From the NCBI RefSeq assembly GCF_900626145.1, contig NZ_LR130817.1:211643-275642 (forward strand): 64,000 nucleotides of DNA, written 5' to 3'. Numbering within the stretch: the stretch's first letter is position 1; each line of letters opens with the position of its first letter. A model generated the notes under the pieces. That model was not told the DNA's origin, made no database searches, and saw nothing but the letters and a program-made list of their open reading frames with translations. The stretch is from Intestinimonas timonensis (GTDB lineage: Bacteria; Bacillota; Clostridia; Oscillospirales; Oscillospiraceae). This document shows, piece by piece, positions 62,088 to 64,000 of the stretch. A program made the position numbers and the translations under genes.

Positions 62088-62122
62088 TGGAGCGAAATGG
62101 AGTAAAGTAGAGCGAAATGGAG
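62088..62122 (+). promoter_or_regulatory. MraZ operator: four TGGAG-type boxes at 10-bp spacing
   Basis: TGGAG occurs at 62088, 62098 and 62118, with TAGAG at 62108, all exactly one helical turn apart and just downstream of the promoter. MraZ is known to bind direct repeats of this kind upstream of its own gene. The last box merges into the ribosome-binding site. Confidence 0.8.
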
Positions 62123-62135
62123 GGAGGGGCACAGC

Positions 62136-62558
62136 TTGGGCAGCGTGACCGGCACCTATGAACACAGTGTCGACGCCAAGGGCCGGCTGTTTATCCCAGC
62201 CAAGCTCCGGGAGGAGTTGGGCGAGACCTTCTATCTGGCCATGGGCGTGGATACCTGCCTGGCCATCTACCCCCAGGAGAGCTGGGACCGCTTTACGGAG
62301 AAATTCTCCTCCCTGCCCATTAGCAAATCAAAAGCCATGCGCTCTCTGTTTGCCAACGCGGTGAAATGCGTTCCGGACAGCCAGGGGCGCATTGTCATCC
62401 CCCAGCGGCTGCGGACGTACGCTGACCTGGGGAAGGACGTGGTGATCATCGGCGTCCACGACCGGGCGGAGATCTGGAGCGCGGAGCGCTGGAACGCCGA
62501 GGAGGAGGAAATGACGCCCGAGAAGATGGCGGCGCTCATGGATTCCCTGGAGCTGTAA
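62136..62558 (+). CDS. mraZ: Transcriptional regulator MraZ
   Basis: The 140-residue protein has two AbrB-like halves with the signature DAKGRLFIPAKLREE (about 13-27) and DSQGRIVIPQRLRTY (about 85-99). It opens the division and cell-wall cluster and usually represses it. The start is TTG 62136 with GGAGGGAGGGG ahead, since the family begins at this point (GSVTGTYEHSVD). rsmH follows after 21 nt. Confidence 0.95.
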   Translation: MGSVTGTYEHSVDAKGRLFIPAKLREELGETFYLAMGVDTCLAIYPQESWDRFTEKFSSLPISKSKAMRSLFANAVKCVPDSQGRIVIPQRLRTYADLGKDVVIIGVHDRAEIWSAERWNAEEEEMTPEKMAALMDSLEL

Positions 62559-62579
62559 GACAGAGGGAGGCGTGCCGCC

Positions 62580-63512
62580 GTGACCTATATCCACAAGCCT
62601 GTACTCCTGCAGGAGTGCCTGGAGGGCCTGAAGATCCGCCCAGATGGAACCTATGTGGACGGTACCCTGGGCCGGGCGGGCCACTCCCGGGAGATCGTCT
62701 CCCGTCTCACCACCGGCCGGCTCATCTGCATCGACCGGGACCAGGCTGCTCTGGATGCGGCGGAGGACAGGCTGGCCGGCCACATGGACAAGGTGAAGCT
62801 CATCCACGGCAACTTCGGCGATCTGGCCGAATTGCTGGACGAGCGGGGGATTTCCGGAGTGGACGGCATGCTCTTTGACCTGGGGGTGTCCTCCCCTCAG
62901 CTGGATGACCCGGAGCGCGGCTTTTCCTATATGCACGACGCGCCGCTGGACATGCGGATGGACCGCTCCGAGGCCCTCACTGCCCACACGGTGGTGAATG
63001 AGTGGTCCCAGGAGGAGCTAAGACGGATCCTGTGGCAGTATGGTGAGGAGCGGTATGCCCCTCAAATTTCTGCTGCTATCGTGCGTCGGCGGGCAGAGGC
63101 GCCCATCGGCACCACGCTGGAGCTGGTGGATGTGATCCGCAGCACCATGCCTGCACAGGCCCTGCGTGAGAAGCAGCACCCGGCCAAGCGGAGCTTTCAG
63201 GCCATCCGCATCGCCGTCAACGACGAGCTTGCCGCCGTGGACCGGATGCTCCGGGCAGCGGTGCCCCGGCTCTCGCCGGGCGGGCGTCTGTGTGTTATCT
63301 CCTTCCATTCCCTGGAGGACCGCATTGTGAAAAACGCCCTGGCGGAATTCGCCAAGGGCTGTACCTGTCCGCCGGACTTCCCGGTGTGCGTGTGCGGCAA
63401 GAAGCCGCAGATCACGCTGACGCCCCGGAAGCCCATATTGCCCACAGCGGAAGAGATTGAGGAAAATCCCCGTGCCCGCAGTGCCAAGCTGCGGGTGGCG
63501 GAGAAGCGATAG
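62580..63512 (+). CDS. rsmH: 16S rRNA (cytosine(1402)-N4)-methyltransferase RsmH
   Basis: The 310-residue enzyme methylates C1402 in the ribosomal decoding centre. It starts YIHKPVLLQECLEGLKIRPD and has a SAM-binding loop YVDGTLGRAGHSREIVSRL, DGMLFDLGVSSPQLDDPERG and RLCVISFHSLEDRIVK. The start is GTG 62580 with GGGAGG ahead. Gene order mraZ-rsmH-ftsL is standard. Confidence 0.96.
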   Translation: MTYIHKPVLLQECLEGLKIRPDGTYVDGTLGRAGHSREIVSRLTTGRLICIDRDQAALDAAEDRLAGHMDKVKLIHGNFGDLAELLDERGISGVDGMLFDLGVSSPQLDDPERGFSYMHDAPLDMRMDRSEALTAHTVVNEWSQEELRRILWQYGEERYAPQISAAIVRRRAEAPIGTTLELVDVIRSTMPAQALREKQHPAKRSFQAIRIAVNDELAAVDRMLRAAVPRLSPGGRLCVISFHSLEDRIVKNALAEFAKGCTCPPDFPVCVCGKKPQITLTPRKPILPTAEEIEENPRARSAKLRVAEKR

Positions 63513-63580
63513 AGAGGCGCCCCCGAGGGGGCGGGAGGGAGCGCTGCGCTCCCAACACGAAAGAGATTGGAGTGACCTGC

Positions 63581-64000
63581 ATGGCGAGCGCTGCGGCCAG
63601 GAGAAAAAGCAGATACGACCACCCGCGTGGTACCTATGGAAACCTGGCCTATGCCCAGCCCGCCACCCGTCCTCTGGAGCGAGGCGGGTCTGAGGTCCTT
63701 CGTCCCCAGCCCAAGGTCCGTCCCAGAGAGCGGGCCCTCACCCGGCCCAAGGTACGGGTCCGGGAGGCGGGGCAGATCTCCGTCTTCGCGGTGGTGGGCT
63801 TCCTGGCGGTAGGTGTCTTTGCCGTGCTGCTCATGCTGAGCACCGTGCAGCTCACCATGGTCAGTGACGAGGTGGTCTCCCTGCGGAGCGAGCTCTCCGA
63901 CCTTCAGAGTGAAGAGGCCAAGCTCATGGCCCAGTACGAGCTGGCCTTTGACCCCAGCACCATCGAAGAAAAGGTGACCGCTGACGGGAGCATGGTTAAG
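63581..64000 (+). CDS. ftsL: FtsL-like cell division protein, cut by the window edge
   Basis: The open frame from ATG 63581 runs to the end of the window (140 codons). It has a basic, Pro-rich N-terminal part (about 1-63), one transmembrane helix (VFAVVGFLAVGVFAVLLML, about 68-86) and the start of a coiled coil (DEVVSLRSELSDLQSEEAKL). This topology and the place after rsmH identify FtsL, which links FtsB and FtsQ in the divisome. The cytoplasmic N-terminus is longer than in Bacillus. Confidence 0.82.
   Translation, partial: MASAAARRKSRYDHPRGTYGNLAYAQPATRPLERGGSEVLRPQPKVRPRERALTRPKVRVREAGQISVFAVVGFLAVGVFAVLLMLSTVQLTMVSDEVVSLRSELSDLQSEEAKLMAQYELAFDPSTIEEKVTADGSMVK

Noticed and set aside
61617..62105. 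Plus-strand frame sharing a peptide with a frame at 15640-15870
   Set aside because: The similarity comes from the two copies of repeat B, where substitutions follow base-pairing, not codons.

Overview
The window reads as a chromosomal segment of a GC-rich, spore-forming, amino-acid-fermenting gut clostridium. An Oscillospiraceae member close to Flavonifractor or Intestinimonas is my best guess. The grounds are a complete lysine-to-butyrate gene set, crotonase and 3-hydroxybutyryl-CoA dehydrogenase genes, sporulation genes (ylbJ, yqfC, yqfD) and Firmicutes-type gene order (yqfC-yqfD-phoH-ybeY-era-yqzL-recO; mraZ-rsmH-ftsL). The genus is inferred, not proven.

Layout. 1-4.0 kb is mobile debris: an IS66 element running off the left edge, a hairpin-rich non-coding stretch, a frameshifted ParB-like fragment and the tail of a large serine recombinase, next to tRNA-Leu(GAG). 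4.2-11.9 kb carries housekeeping and butyrate genes (2-hydroxyacid dehydrogenase, cytidylate-kinase-like protein, MATE pump, DUF554, crt, hbd, M24 peptidase). An intact IS3-family element (12.0-13.3 kb) sits in the loop of a two-way terminator. 13.3-17.2 kb encodes an aldo/keto reductase, malic enzyme and fumarase. 17.5-28.5 kb holds a sigma factor with a membrane partner, an Lrp regulator, split chromate-type transporter subunits, an NhaC-type antiporter, peptidases and regulators. 28.5-31 kb is an SGNH/MBOAT surface-acylation pair.

The centrepiece is 31.2-43.9 kb. kamB-kamC (reactivase of lysine 5,6-aminomutase) have their own promoter. A promoter overlapping the kamC stop then reads through a lysine riboswitch into kal-kce-kdd-kamA-kamD-kamE, ended by a strong terminator. 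A group B [FeFe]-hydrogenase gene follows. KamA, KamDE, Kdd, Kce and Kal take lysine to crotonyl-CoA, which feeds the butyrate route served by Crt/Hbd at 9-11 kb; the hydrogenase may dispose of reductant. In the riboswitch the 3' strand of helix P1 is part of the terminator stem, so lysine binding should switch the operon ON, and a second terminator lies downstream.

44-64 kb is conserved core: sporulation, rRNA maturation, era-recO, mutS2, HPr, uvrC, rsmD-coaD and the start of the division cluster.

The least explained features are non-coding. One is a small structured repeat after crt and kdd, each time followed by a second copy of the gene's last 34 or 52 nt. Another is an approximately 200-nt repeat whose two copies differ by compensatory base-pair changes, one copy lying between duplicated terminator hairpins. 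The third is a 155-nt stretch with a single G inside the lysine operon.
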